From Dermatophagoides farinae (lineage: Eukaryota; Arthropoda; Arachnida; Sarcoptiformes; Pyroglyphidae), in NCBI RefSeq assembly GCF_024713945.1, contig NC_134685.1, forward strand, positions 3,528,342-3,592,341: a stretch of 64,000 bases of DNA, read 5' to 3'. The notes beneath the pieces are model-generated. The model searched no databases. It saw nothing but the letters and a program-made list of their open reading frames with translations, and was not told where the DNA came from. Positions 38,704-50,593 of the stretch are shown piece by piece. Numbering within the stretch: position 1 is the stretch's first letter; the number at the start of each line of letters is the position of its first letter. The position numbers and the translations under genes were made by a program.

Positions 38704-41700
38704 TGTAAATTATTATTATAGTGAAAATTGTTCAACATAATTTTTTCATTCAAAAAAAAAAAAAAAAAACAAAACAACAAAACAAAACAAAACAAAACAA
38801 ACAAAACAGAAAAACAGAAAAAGCAAAACAAACTATGAATGTAACAAATTTTCTGGAGAAATGAAAAACATTCTGAATAATCAGTGAATGGTGATGATTA
38901 CACTTTGTTGATCACAGTTGAATATCTAAGCGAAGAAATTGAAGAAACAAAATTACGATTGACAAAAATCAATCGTCTGAAAAATACAAATACAAAACTT
39001 GCTTGTGTGTATACTACGTGTGTGTTTGATCAAGTTTGTATTGGCTAAATATTAGTTGGTTGGTAACCGGATCATCATCACCATCGCCATCGTCGTTGTC
39101 GTAGTTGATCATTTCAAAGTTATCGTCGACGCACACAAATGATAAATCTATCTTATTTGGAGAACTGAAGCAAGAGGGGGTGGTGTTGGTTTTTATAAAA
39201 ATTTTCTTTTCCTTTCCTTTCCTTTCCTTTGCTTTCACTAAATAACTCCGTTACACTTGTAAATTTTTTTGTTCTGCTCATAATAATAGTTGTCATTAGT
39301 GATGAGGATGAGTTACGTTTGTACTTGTTTTGTGGTATTGTAATTCATCGTTGGACTTTTGATTTTGGTGACGATAAAAATCAATGGTTGGCCAAACAAG
39401 CAGAAAATGTAGCAGTAAATGGTATTGGATTTTTATCACTTAAATGTTGATGATGTTGATTATCCCATTCACGTGATGATATCATCGACTTGTTGATTTG
39501 TGTGAGTGTAAGTGAGTGATTTGAGAATCATAAATTTGAGATCGATATGGCTTGAAATGGAAGCAAAAAAAAATGGTCAAGACATCGGTTAATCTGTTGA
39601 TTGATTGAAAAGAAAAAATTTCAAATTCAATAAGCTTCTTAAAAATAAACAAACAAACAATTGATTGAAACTGCTGTTGATTATTTCATTTTTTCTCTGC
39701 AGAAAGATGATTGGAAAAGACAAATTCCATTCAAAAACATGTGATTTTTTCAATTTTACAAATTTTTATTGAAAAAATTAGGTTTTTCCACCTTTTTAAT
39801 AATACTCAAACACAGAGAAAGAGAGAGAGAGAGAGGCATGATCGACATTGAACTTTTTACAACGGTCAATAATAATAGTAGTAATGATGATGATGATGGT
39901 GGTGATTGAAACAAACAACAAACAAAAACATTAACCATCAGCAACAATAACAACAATTATCGTATTTAATCAATCAATTCAATCACGAGGTATTTGGTCA
40001 GCCATTTAAATTGTTTGCAAACAGCAACAAGTGTTTGTTTGATTAAATTCTTTATTGAAAAGATTCGAAAACATTGCATTCATGTCACACACACGCACAC
40101 AATGAAAATGTATCAGCAAATGGTTGTTGTTTAGCATCTAGCTCGACGACGATGATGATGATGCGATGAATCCATTCTATTAGTAATCACCCATTTTGAT
40201 CTATACAACTCGATGTTTGTGTTGATCAATACGTACATAGCTGCTGCTGTTGTTGTTGTTGTTGTTTATGATCATCAACATGTTATGACGACGACGACGA
40301 TGATGATGATGATGATGAGGCAATTGAGTAACCTCAGTGTTGAATGAAAAATTTTTGATTGCAATAAAAAAAGCACCACCACCACCACTAATTCACTGGT
40401 AATCACGCACACACACACACTCATACACCAACCAAAATAGTGCCATTTTTTTCTTGATTGAGACAGAGATACATCGTTATAATTATCACATCGAATGATA
40501 CACATGTGCAATCACAAGTGTTTTTTGCGGTGCCTGAATCGAATCAAAAAAGAAAGAAAAGAAAAGAAAAGAACTGAAAGAATTACTCAATTATTGTTGG
40601 TAGAAAAGTTTAATTTTGGGAAAAACAATGGAATGAATTCGTTGTTGTTGTTATTGACAAATTTTCCAAGTTGATGCGTTTTTCATCATACACATACATG
40701 AACAACTAAACTAATGATGATGGAAAAATGATCGCATTTGATTTTGATAATCATTTGTGGTGGTGGTGGTGGTCGTCGTCGTCGTCATTGTGGTTGTTGT
40801 GTGGTAGTCACACACTGCGACGACAACGACGACGACGATGATGATGATTACATTATCATCACATAAATCCAAGGTCGGAAATTTCTTTATTTCTTTCTTT
40901 CTTGCTTTCTTTCTTCGTTCAAATCATAATTGCAATGGTCGAATGATAGTAGCGACGTCGACGGGGTATCGAGAACTAATTCGAACGTTGACGAATGACA
41001 TGGCCATTACTCATAATCACCATGTCAAAGCTCAAGTTAACCATGGTTGATGGAAAATAAATCTTTACATTTATATATTTGTGTGATGATCCTGGATTTG
41101 ATGGTGATGATTCACATGATGAAAAGAATTTTTTTTGTGCGGAAAAAATGTCCAATTCCTTATCATGATTTGTATCATCCTCATCATGATTAGTAATGTT
41201 TGTTTTGCAACAATGATTTATCGGATCCATATTCCATAGTCTATACAAACATTACACATGATCATCATCATCAAATCACATCAAGGCCAAGGATAAATCA
41301 TGTTTCAATATGCATAAATCACACATACAGAAACTGGATGAACAACACAACAATAAATTTAAACCAGAAAAAAATCCAAATACCGAATACAATCATTGAC
41401 GTAGGGCAGTATAGTACTGCGCACGTATAAACCTCGGTTCGTTCTTTACATCTGGATGATAACAAGTGTGGTGAGTGAAAGAGTGGTTAGTTAGAGTTGA
41501 TTGCAAGTGATCATGGATCATGTGACAATGGTGGTTAATAAAAAAGAAGAAGGAAAAACTTTTTACTCTCTCTTTGTTTGTCACTGTTTAAATACTAAAC
41601 TAAATTAAACTAAAAATCATTATCGATTGTTGTGAGGATTTGGATTGAACCTCCTACCTCCTGTTGGCGTTAAATATCATGGACAATTTTTTTAAAAAAA

Positions 41701-44700
41701 AACAAGAGGATTGTGTTTATTTGTTAATGGATGAAAAAAATACATTTGGATTGATTTGAATGTTTGCCAAATAATTTGTTCGAATTGATTTAATTGATGG
41801 ATGATTGATTGATTGATTGATTGATGATAGAGAAAAAGAAAATTTGTCAACTACAAGTTGCAAGATTTTTTCATTTTTTCACTGGTTTGGCCATGTACTT
41901 TGTCCTTGTTTCGTCGGTTATCAGAATGCAGTTATAGTTAGCATTGTTGTTGTCAATTGTGTGTTTGTCAACTTTGGACTTGGTACTTTTATCGGTTGTC
42001 ATTTGTTATCATCATCAGCCATTTTCTCACAAGTATGATTTGATCATCATCAAATATTTAGAAGAAACATTCGGCTATTTTGGGTTAACATGTTCTGTGT
42101 GCGGAAAAAAACACCATGTTTATGTTCAGATATCGATGATGATGATGATGATGACGATGATCCGATTGAGCAATCATGTCGGAAAAAAGCACAAATCGAA
42201 TGGTTTGGAATTTTTTGTGGAAATTTCATTTTTCCCTTTGACAAGATGTGATTTTTTTTTTTGTTTGATGAACATTGATTTGCTTACCTGTTGATAGTAT
42301 TGTTGAAATAAAGATTTATTGAAAACACGAATGAATCACTGAACTGAATTGAATCGATGCTACACGAGGATTGAATCCAATTGGTGTGTTGTCTTTACAT
42401 TGTCGAATAATCAAGCCAAAAGTGAATGGAAAAAGGAAAAACACCCCCTGCATTTATTTTCGTTTCGTTTCATTTCAATTTTTGTTTTGGTTTTTTTCAG
42501 TGTTTTGAAATTTGGTTGATGATAAAAACAACAACAAAATGATGACGACGATCTTTACCATGATGATGATCAGCAACAATAACAATATTGCTAATGGTTT
42601 GTTTGTTCGTTAATGCTAGTTGTTTCTTCCACTTGTTCGTCTTGTTCTTTTTATAAATTCAAGATTCAAGACTAAAAGTGTTTTGATTGGAAAAACAAAA
42701 AATCCACACACACACACACTCATACACCGTATATTTGCATGTATGTACTATGTTTCACTTTTCATGTACATTGCAATATATTGCAATCAATATCCCATCC
42801 ATCCATTCCTCCATCCATGGTTCATGTATTTTCTTCTTTTTTTTCTCTTTCTCATTGCCTGCTCCCCCAATGGCTTCCAGGTTTTCCAAACATTCCATCA
42901 TCATCATCAACAACAACAACATAAACAGACTAACATCGAAAGAAAAAACAAAAACGACTAACGATACTGACGCCTTGTGATGATTGTAATATTGACATGA
43001 ACAACTATAGGGGATCCATCCATGAAAACTATTGCCTTTGCTTGTTGTCGATGGTTAGAGAGAGAGAGAGAGTATTTCCCCTAATATCATCATCGTCGTC
43101 GTCTTGTTTTTTATTCATTTGATGATGAATTAGATAGTGAAAACAAAATTCGTACCCAACCGGCGTTCTTGTTGTTGTGTTAATCATCATATAATTCATC
43201 AAATGAATCGATGATGATTATAGTTAGTGGTTTGGCAACTATAGTCTATAGATGCATATTGATCATGGTGAATATTGTAGTATTCTAGTATTGTAGCATT
43301 CCGCAGAGTGTGCATTAGATACAATTTTTGGATGTCAATGAAAAAGAACATTGGAAACTTTCCAACATGTGCGTGTACATACGTGTCTGGTTTGTTGTTG
43401 TTGTTGTTATTGTTGATAGTGTTGCTAGCAGCTACAACCATCAAGTCATCGTCAGTGTTTATCTGGATAAAATAAATGTAGGTGTCTGATGATTCCAGGG
43501 AAAATACTCACCGATGAATATAACGGTAAATTGTTTCGAATGGTTTTGCAAAAACAACACCGATTTGTTTTGTATGAGAAATTTGAAATTCAAATTTTCG
43601 TCATCTCCCTCTTGCTGATGGTGATTATGTAATGTGATGAAAATCATCAACCTCTTTCTCTTTCACTGTATCAATAAATGAATGAGATGAGATGTCGAAA
43701 TGTGTGCATGTTTTTTTGCCGCAGGACAAAAGAAAAATGAATTTATTTTCCCAATATTCCGATATTTGGTGTTCAAAAGGTCAAACCATTGCAATTGATT
43801 TATTCCTTTTCCATGTCAATGAATGGATGAATGAATGAATGAATGAATGAACAACAACAAGTCATCATCATCATTCAGTTTCCTGTTTTTCCAACTCTTT
43901 TTTGTTTAGGGAAAATACCATAAACACGTGATGATGAGCAAGTTTGAATGTTCCAAGTGCATTTGCACCATGTCCATTTGTTGTTTGTTTGTTGCTGCTC
44001 CAATAAAATTTTTCCTGATAATGATGCTTTCGGCAATCAGATTAAAACGATTTAATTAGTTGGTTAGCAGTCAAGATTTGATTTTGGTTTATTTTTATCG
44101 CCAAAAAACTACTGATTGAAGCCATTTCAAATCGGTCATGTATTTTTTTCCGACATTCATTATGATTTGACGGGATTTTCGGGAAACAACCATTAATTAT
44201 ATCCCGCAACGAATGCAACACAAGAATTGAATCAAAAAAAAATTGTATCCGTTTGTTGGCCTGGTGTTTGCAAACGAAATAGTTGATTTGATTGGCCAAA
44301 AAAGAAATTGCTCAGTAGGATATACTGTTGCAGCACAAGCAACGGAAAACATGACTAATCAATCAATCGAACCGGGAACATTGCAAATGTTTCAATTCAA
44401 ATTGCATAATAACGAATAAATCAAATTGGTCAGATCCGGATATGAAAAAAAAATATTGCTAATGTCATCAGTGATTGGAAAAACCAAATAAATCAGTTTA
44501 TTATTTTGTTAGTCGTACATATGTGAAAAATTCACTTTATTCTGTGATGGTGATTAGGATTTAATAACGGATAGGCGGCATGAGAAGCAAAAAGGAAAAT
44601 GATCTGTTGTTGTTGTTGTTGTTGGACTGCATCAAGATAATGACCTGCTGGCAAATTTGTCCTGTTGTTTTTATAATAATCAGATAAGTATTCAAAACCA

Positions 44701-44876
44701 ATCGATATTCCACCACAAACGCAGTCCTAATGCCATCTATCCATATTTCCAGTTGATACAGACGCACTAAAGCATGAAATTTGAACAAAACACACCCCCA
44801 CCAAACTGCAATGATTAGATCAACAGTCAGAAGAGATAAGAAATTAATTTTATTTGACACTAATAGAGAGTAATAA
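38704..44876. other. Non-coding stretch between schnurri and RNF103-like gene (left arm)
   Basis: About 6.2 kb with no supported gene. It contains the schnurri 5' flank (A-rich run near 38754-38769 and repeated AAAAC units), AG tracts near 39818-39833 and 43058-43072, GAT/GAC triplet clusters near 40287-40317, GGT/GTC runs near 40756-40786, GATT repeats near 41805-41826, and many short frames that also occur in the right arm only because the DNA is duplicated. A minus-strand TTTATT at 44849-44854 is the probable RNF103 poly(A) signal. Confidence 0.55.
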
Positions 44877-46654
44877 TTAGCTAATGTTATCCATAGATGA
44901 CAATGTTGATCGATGAAGACGATGATGATGGTGTTTGAATGATATTTGTTGTTGTTGCTGGTGTTGGTGTTGGTGTTGACGTGGATGTCGTAAACGGTAT
45001 GATGGCCAACGACATATTGGACAACGATGATTACCACGACAAAGCCATTGTGCAATACATGGCTGATGGTAATTATGTCCACAAGCTAAACCCATTATAA
45101 GCTGTTCCGAACGATATGGCTCCAGACATACGGTACAATCGTGCTGATCAATCATCCATTCTGGGCGATGTGTTGAATTTGATTCCTGTTCAGGTTGCTG
45201 TTGTGTGCATTTGTGGACCACACCATTACCACCACTACGACGTTTTCGGAGGACTTTTTTACGAATTTCGGTCGTTTTCTTCATGATTATATCATGCACT
45301 ACTACAATTTCATTATCAACATGATGATCATGACCATTGCTTTTATTCACGTCTTTTGACAACAAAACATTCATTGATGACGAATTTTTCGTTTCAAGTG
45401 TCGTTTGTTTCATACAATGCAGATAATTATCCTCTTCCGAAGATGATGAAGCAGTAGAATGACTATCGATAAAATTTTGATTACAATCAATCATCATCAA
45501 CAATGATGATGATGATGATGAAGAAGATGGCGATTCTTGTTGATAATTCCAAACGGGCAATCTATTCAGGTAGTCGTTTGATATCAATTCTGTGTGTAAC
45601 CATAGATTGGGTGAACCGGCAAATAAACGTTCGAGCAATATACGATCCATATCCATATCGAATTCCATGTCCAAATCATCATCATTGGAAAGAAATTCTT
45701 CATCATCGTCTTGCGACACATATTGATCATCATCATCCTCATCATCATTGTCAATCATCGATGAGGACATTCGATTTGATATTGATGAATATTGCTGCTG
45801 TATTCGATCATAACGATTTCGATGTGTAGTGCTGCTTTTACGAAACAGGAAAACATTGATTTGGTGCAAAATTTTTCCAAAATAACACATCAACAGCGGT
45901 ACGTCATAATTGCCAGTGGACGGGGACATGTATGAATTGGGTAGAATTTTCCATCGAAACAATGTCAATATTGAACCGGTTGTCAGAAAATTGGCCACAA
46001 AGCGTAAATCCAGACTTGTTAAATTGATTAGAAAACAATGCATTGATGATGGTGACGATGGTGATGATGAATGCTGTTCAATGTTGTCAGTATCGATGGG
46101 CAGCAATTGAAATATAGCCATTAATATGGACCCAAAGATGAGATTCAAATCGATAGCCATAACAAATAAAACGTGCAAATGATTGTGAAATGTTTGCCAA
46201 TTTAATCGATTGATTGGTGTCCAGAACAAATCAAGCGCTATGCTAATGTTCAACAATATGAATCCGGCCACCAAACATTCCAACGGTGCTGATTGAGTGT
46301 AGGGTGGAGAGAAATGAAAACAATGAAAACAAATTAAAACCAAAAAAAGAAAAAATTACCTTCTGATGAACGATCATCCTCATCATCATCATCACTTGTA
46401 TCACAGAATTCTTGGCTATGATTCTTGCCATCATCATCGTTATTATTATTTCGTCTTACTATTGATGCGGTATCGATAAGCTCGTCATCCAAGGCTGGTT
46501 GCCATTCCTTGTTATTGTTTATGATTGTTGTTGTTGTTGTTGTTGTAGAAAATTCTTGGAACCATGGTCGTAAAATGATAATCACGATGGATAATATTGA
46601 ATTGATCAAGATGAATAATAATAAATACAATGACTGTTTAGCAAGGAAAAACAT
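44877..46654 (-). CDS. RNF103: RNF103 (KF-1)-like ER RING E3 ubiquitin ligase, left copy (2 exons, ~568 aa)
   Basis: Exon 1 46654-46360 and exon 2 46288-44877, with a 71 bp intron; joined in frame through SSE-APLECLVAG. Hydrophobic spans at residues about 2-32, 100-122 and 136-162, with two weaker ones near 185-240, suggest a multi-pass ER membrane protein. A conserved ERLFAGSPNLWLHTELISND block matches the RNF103 family (LER-F-DLWLH form). The C-terminal RING-H2 is near residues 483-525: C-x2-C (CTVC), MGLACGHNYHQPC, then CPICRWPSY, the RNF103 hallmark. RNF103 proteins are ER-associated degradation E3 ligases. Compared with vertebrate RNF103 (about 685 residues) the N-terminal lumenal region is missing; the match starts at its later membrane-spanning part. 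An encoded identical copy lies at 55434-57211. Asp/Ser runs and a His/Gln tail are lineage-type low complexity. Confidence 0.92.
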
Positions 46655-48244
46655 TATTTCTCAATCGATCGACACAGAATTGAATCAAAAAGTGATGTTG
46701 TCGCTAATCATCAATAATGGTGATGATGACAATTTTTTTTTTTTTGGTTCGAAGGCAAAAACAAATCGAAACTGGTTATGATAAAGGCAAAAAAAACAAA
46801 TTATTAAGCAAAATGATTAAAACATGTACGTCTTGAATTGTGCAAAGGAAGAATTACAAGTCTTTGAATTGATGTTTGCAACCTTGAATTACAACCACAC
46901 ACACATATCAAACGAACATTAACATCAAATGGAACATGTTGTTGTTTTTTTATTCATTCATTGATTAGCAATTTGAATGATATAACAACAACAAAGACAA
47001 CGACAACAACAAAAACAACAACAACATTGAATTTCATAAAAATAAACAAAGCTCAAACATTTACGTGTTGAACATTGCAAGGATGCGAGCGTCATCTATC
47101 GAATAGAATTTCAGATGCAATGATGATGAGTATCATGTTTATCAAATGAAGAATGATGTGAATTCTTTTCAAACGAGCATGTAGTATTCTGGCTTTCTTT
47201 CGTTGTTGTTGCAATACAGATTAATAAAAGACATTGCTGTAGATGCTAGAATGGATGATCATAGAAAAAAGATTGAATTGAATTATTAAAAAATTTGATA
47301 CTATACCTAATCTCGATGGTGAATTTGCGATGATCCTCACAGTCGTCGATAATAATAATTGTATTTGTAATCATTATGGTCAGAAATATTATCGATTGGT
47401 CATGATGAAGTATTAGATGTATCAACGGTATCGCCATCATTATCAATAGCAAGGTTTCGGTTATTTGAATGAATGGTAAGGAATCAATCAGCTGCACAAA
47501 TAGTTTGGTCATTCGCATTATTGATTTGTGTAAAATTCAATAGGATGATGACTCAATAGGTGGATAGATGGCATTAGTGGGAAAAAGGATGCGTTTGTTG
47601 TGAACATCTCTGTTAGTTGTTTCTCGATGGGAAAAGGATGCGTCGTTCGTGCATGCATTGACATTGAATGTGATTGTAGAAATTATATGAATATTTTTAA
47701 AATATAATTTTATTTTTTATTAAATCAAAATTGAATTATAATCACATCATAAAAAAACAATCATCAAAATCACCAAACATAAACATCAATCACCACACAC
47801 ATATAAAACTCGAAACCACACCACCTCGGTCGCCATTCATATAAGACGTTACTTGGCAGTGATGAGTAAATTATGACTCATTCGTGTGCGATGGTTTGAT
47901 CAAATGAAAAGCACGTTTTTTTATTTCGGTTATTTTATTGCCTGTTATCTGTAATTAATCGATTGCAATAATTGTAATGTATTGTTGTTCAGTGTAATTT
48001 TGTTGTTTATTTGATACAATAAGAATCACAATTGGTATAATGAAAATAGTTTTAGTTTATTAAAGATGAAGAATGATAATAATATAATTAAGACAATTCA
48101 CAAGTATAAACAAAGAAAGAGAGAGAGAGAGATGAGATCACACAAAAAGCAAGCCAAGAACCACAGATTGAGTCGAGCCAGTTCTTTTATATCAGCCACA
48201 CAGGCGCACAGCAATTAATGTCGATGATATTTGTCGCCAAAAAT
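46655..48244. other. RNF103 upstream region, left arm
   Basis: AT-rich, mostly non-coding, duplicated in the right arm. It contains the 90-residue frame 47246-47518 (listed separately), a T run at 46732-46745, AAC repeats near 46984-47025, an AG tract near 48117-48132, and the source-like copy of the ~100 bp segment that is inserted a second time in the right-arm minisatellite (here about 48100-48202). The presumed RNF103 promoter is within the first few hundred bases. Confidence 0.45.
47246..47518 (-). CDS. Possible small two-span membrane protein (left copy)
   Basis: A 90-codon ATG frame with two hydrophobic segments: residues about 15-37 (IQITETLLLIMMAIPLIHLI) and 43-58 (IIFLTIMITNTIIIID). 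A plausible intron (GTATAG donor after EIR, TTCTAG acceptor about 60 bp on) would give a slightly different, short C-terminus ending VFY. The same frame is intact in the right arm, but the arms are nearly identical, so conservation is not independent evidence. It could be an upstream exon of the RNF103-like gene; no phase-compatible splice to that gene's first exon was found. Confidence 0.3.
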   Translation of the reverse strand: MRMTKLFVQLIDSLPFIQITETLLLIMMAIPLIHLILHHDQSIIFLTIMITNTIIIIDDCEDHRKFTIEIRYSIKFFNNSIQSFFYDHPF

Positions 48245-48530
48245 TTAAACTTTGTCGTTTTCAGTGACAAGTCGTTTTGCCTTGATGAAAACGATCGCTT
48301 CCAAAGAAACACCTTCTGTGGTATGTAGCACGATGACAAAGTTTTTGTTCATTGGCCATGATTCAGCAGCTATTTTAAATGCAAAATTTTGATCCAATAG
48401 ACTTAAACAATCAAGCACAGTAAATTTCAAAGATCTTCAAATTCGAATTTTTCGAATTCTTTTGGCTTGATGAAGCCAAGACATGAGAATACGCGACATC
48501 TTTGAAATTTCCAATGAATGTTTGAAGGTG
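48245..48530 (-). pseudogene. Decayed copy of unknown subtelomeric protein (left arm)
   Basis: On the minus strand, the segment encodes pieces of the protein end also seen at 53571-53855: an FKDVAYS-type stretch, then LDCLSLLDQNFAFKIAAESW and a C-terminus ending FIKAKRLVTENDKV followed by a stop. Relative to the right copy it has one extra base after the FKDVAYS part (frameshift) and a different small lesion between the halves, while its middle stays open where the right copy has a stop. A stretch of about 15 residues before FIKAKRL differs strongly between copies. No homologue recognised. Confidence 0.55.
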
Positions 48531-48986
48531 TAGGTGATCATAAAATACATGCACACAAAATGAAAATCACTGGAATGATTTTTTTCGAAAAATTCCAATT
48601 GCCGATCTTGACTACATCATCGAAATGGCGGTAACAAAAGTCATTTATTTGAATAATAGAAATCAAAACCACAACCACAATCGACATGGAAATAGAATTC
48701 GAAACCAAAATGCAAGTCAACTGGCTGCGCACGCTCCTGCCTATTGCCACCTCTTCCTACTTCGACCGAGAATGGCGGTAAGAGAAACAGCATGTTTCCA
48801 TGCCATGTGGTGAATAAAATTGTACTTTGAATATTTCTTTCCGTGATTCTTTATTTTATGATTGATAAAAATTCGTTGTTTAAAAATAATCCTGCGTTTA
48901 TTTTATATCAGCGTACATCCTCTCGGTACCCAACGTCTATTTAAATTATTAAAAATCAATAAACTAAAAATTACAAAATTGTTTGA

Positions 48987-49169
48987 ATCTTGCTAGTCTT
49001 TTTCTGCTACACCCCAGTGAAACTGTTGACACGAATTACTTCAGCACAGCAATTTGCTGACAGATTTGAACAATTCAAAACCAACAATACCACTCTAGCA
49101 TTCATAGTAAATCCTCTAAACACAAATAGTAACAAAATCCACATTGAACCATTTGGAATTGATACTTGA
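48987..49169 (+). pseudogene. Coding-like frame of unknown origin (left arm)
   Basis: An open stretch without its own ATG, bounded by TGA codons, whose translation looks like a soluble protein end (VKLLTRITSAQQFADRFEQF, then TTLAFIVNPLNTN and KIHIEPFGIDT). Composition is balanced and unlike the low-complexity DNA around it. It is repeated in the right arm at 52955-53137 on the other strand. The overlapping antisense frame (49007-49231, minus) looks hydrophobic and is probably a shadow. Family unknown; it may be the last exon of a subtelomeric gene or a relic. Confidence 0.4.
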
Positions 49170-49271
49170 TCTCTAGAAATGCAATTAATCGATTTAAAAA
49201 GTAAAGCTTTGTGGAGGGGAATTTGTAACATTTTTTTGATACATTGTATTGTTTTTTATGTATCTTTTTCA

Positions 49272-49556
49272 TTTGTTACAGTATCAATTTTTTGCTACAG
49301 TATCAATTTTTTTTTGCTACAGTATCTATTTTTTTGTTTTGCTACAGTATCAATTTTTTTTTTGCTACAGTATCTATTTTTTGATACATTTTTAATTGCT
49401 ACTGTATCAAATTTTTGATATATTTTAAATTGCTACAGTATCATTTTTTTGCTACTGTATCAATTTTTTGATACATTTTTAATTGCTACTGTATCAAATT
49501 TTTGATATATTTTAAATTGCTACAGTATCATTTTTGTATCAATTTTTTTTGCTACA
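49272..49556 (+). repeat. GATACWGTAGC minisatellite (left arm)
   Basis: Irregular tandem array built from GCTACAGTATC / GCTACTGTATC cores separated by T-rich or TTTTTAATTGCTA spacers, giving units of roughly 20-35 bp. Many units include TTGATAC facing GTATCAA, so neighbouring cores form small inverted repeats. Present inverted in the right arm at 52629-52850. Confidence 0.9.
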
Positions 49557-49756
49557 TTTGAGGTTCATTTAAACCTCACCAATTGTCTTCCTAAATCTAA
49601 GGTTTATTCAAACCTCACTATAATATCCATAGTTTTGCGGTATAACCATCAGTTATTGCCGGAATCGATTGTTTCGTGAATATTTATTTGTTTTTTTTGA
49701 AATTAATGTAATAAACTGCTCGGATATTTACACAATGTTCGGTGGCCAAATTCCCG

Positions 49757-49879
49757 GGAGGACAATCGAGCAAAACCTCACGAGCGAAGCTCGTGACGGT
49801 TTTGCGATGTCCTGGAGGAGTGCCTTTCGAGCAAAACCTCACGAGCGAAGCGAGTGACGGTTTTGCGATGTCCCGGAGG
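49757..49879. repeat. Tandem hairpin repeat, two units (left arm)
   Basis: Two units of about 56-67 bp. Unit 1 contains an almost perfect hairpin at 49770-49805: outer stem GCAAAACC/GGTTTTGC, one bulged C, inner stem TCACGAGC/GCTCGTGA and a GAA loop. Unit 2 (49831-49866) keeps the outer stem but changes the inner 3' side to GCGAGTGA, breaking several inner pairs. It is markedly more GC-rich than its surroundings. The last unit ends directly at the telomeric repeats. Only one complete unit occurs in the right arm. Confidence 0.9.
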
Positions 49880-49924
49880 TTAGGTTAGGTTTTTTTTTTT
49901 TTTTAATAAGGTTAGGTTTAGGTT

Positions 49925-49930
<6 letters not shown>
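49878..49930 (+). repeat. Short telomeric (TTAGG)n tracts, left side of centre
   Basis: GGTTAGGTTAGGT at 49878-49890, a 14-T stretch, TTTTAATAAGG, then GGTTAGGTTTAGGTTAGG up to 49927. TTAGG is the canonical arthropod telomere unit. On the plus strand TTAGG points toward the palindrome centre, the orientation of a right-hand chromosome end. Units are few, one is the variant TTTAGG, and they are interrupted by poly(T), so this is interstitial or degraded telomere, not a full telomere. Confidence 0.85.
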
Positions 49931-49974
<44 letters not shown>

Positions 49975-50593
49975 CTAATATTTATTTGCAATAAAAAAAA
50001 GATCGGCAAATGGCCAATCCAGAAAATCAATACAAACATAAAAATAAGGCGATAGACGCCGGAAATCAATGAAAATGAAAGAAAAATGAAAAAAACAAAA
50101 ATAAAATAAAAGAAAAAAAGCCTAACTAATAAAAAATAAAAATTTGAATAAAGGCTTATTCCAATAAAAATGTGTAAATTATCCTGTGTGTGTAAAAACA
50201 AAGAAATCCAACAGAGCGTGTGTGTCCGGTGTGATTCTGTGTATTGTGTAGCTCTGTTGGTGTGTGTGTGTACAAGTGTGGTGTGTATGGCTGTGTGTGA
50301 TTGATGTGGTCGAACGTCGGAGACCGAAAGCAATGTTGAAATGAAACTTGATTGATTTCATACGACCGATCCCCATAGGCTGTTGCGAATACAAAGACTT
50401 TATGGCCAAGAAAAACGTTTATATACTCGATTGGTGGAAAAAAAAAAAAAATTTTTTTGATGATGATTTTTCGATGGTGATCATAGCAAAAATTTGGATG
50501 AACTTGACTGCAGAATTGTGATTGATATATTGCCAAAGTACATTGTTGATGGATGAATTTCGATTGTTGCTCAGTATCGATTTTGTTGTTTCC
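49928..50593 (-). mobile_element. Polyadenylated retroposon-like element joined to telomeric repeat, left copy
   Basis: Minus-strand element of about 0.62 kb ending in a poly(A) tail of 42 A (T run 49928-49969) that abuts (CCTAA)n. It carries a poly(A) signal (AATAAA on the minus strand) 10-20 bases before the tail and a TATATAAA box (50418-50425 as TTTATATA), and matches the plus-strand copy at 51450-52101. Such a poly(A)/CCTAA junction is the known mark of telomere-inserting non-LTR retrotransposons of the TRAS type in insects. No reverse transcriptase is present here, so it is a truncated or non-autonomous element, or a retroposed transcript. The overlapping open frame with His/Thr/Tyr-rich repeats (from ACAC tracts) is probably not a protein. 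Confidence 0.6.

Larger units (their letters stand above)
38225..49879 (+). repeat. Left arm of giant palindrome (>=11.6 kb)
   Basis: This stretch recurs in reverse orientation at about 52.24-64.0 kb. Paired landmarks add to a near-constant coordinate sum (102,070-102,231), giving a centre near 51.05 kb. The pairs are: RNF103 start 46654/55434, the 90-residue frame 47518/54582, minisatellite frame 49179/52945, schnurri start 38703/63522. Outer limit unknown because the window ends inside the right arm. Proteins encoded in both arms are identical or nearly so; silent and intergenic differences, small indels and a few diverged patches exist, so the arms are not literal copies. Confidence 0.95.

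Noticed and set aside
41405-41425. Small hairpin GCAGTA-TAG-TACTGC
   Set aside because: Only a 6-bp stem in AT-rich DNA, no associated gene; too weak to call a feature.
41630-41690. tRNA-like stretch with a GGTTCAATCC-type T-loop on the minus strand
   Set aside because: No pairing T-stem, anticodon arm or acceptor stem can be drawn around it.
44561-45082. 173-residue open frame overlapping RNF103 on the same strand (mirror at 57006-57527)
   Set aside because: It is out of frame with the RING-coding exon and runs into the 3' flank; the RING frame explains the conservation.
49268-49556. CRISPR-like array
   Set aside because: Spacers are not unique, units vary in length and are AT/T-rich; eukaryotic minisatellite, no cas genes.
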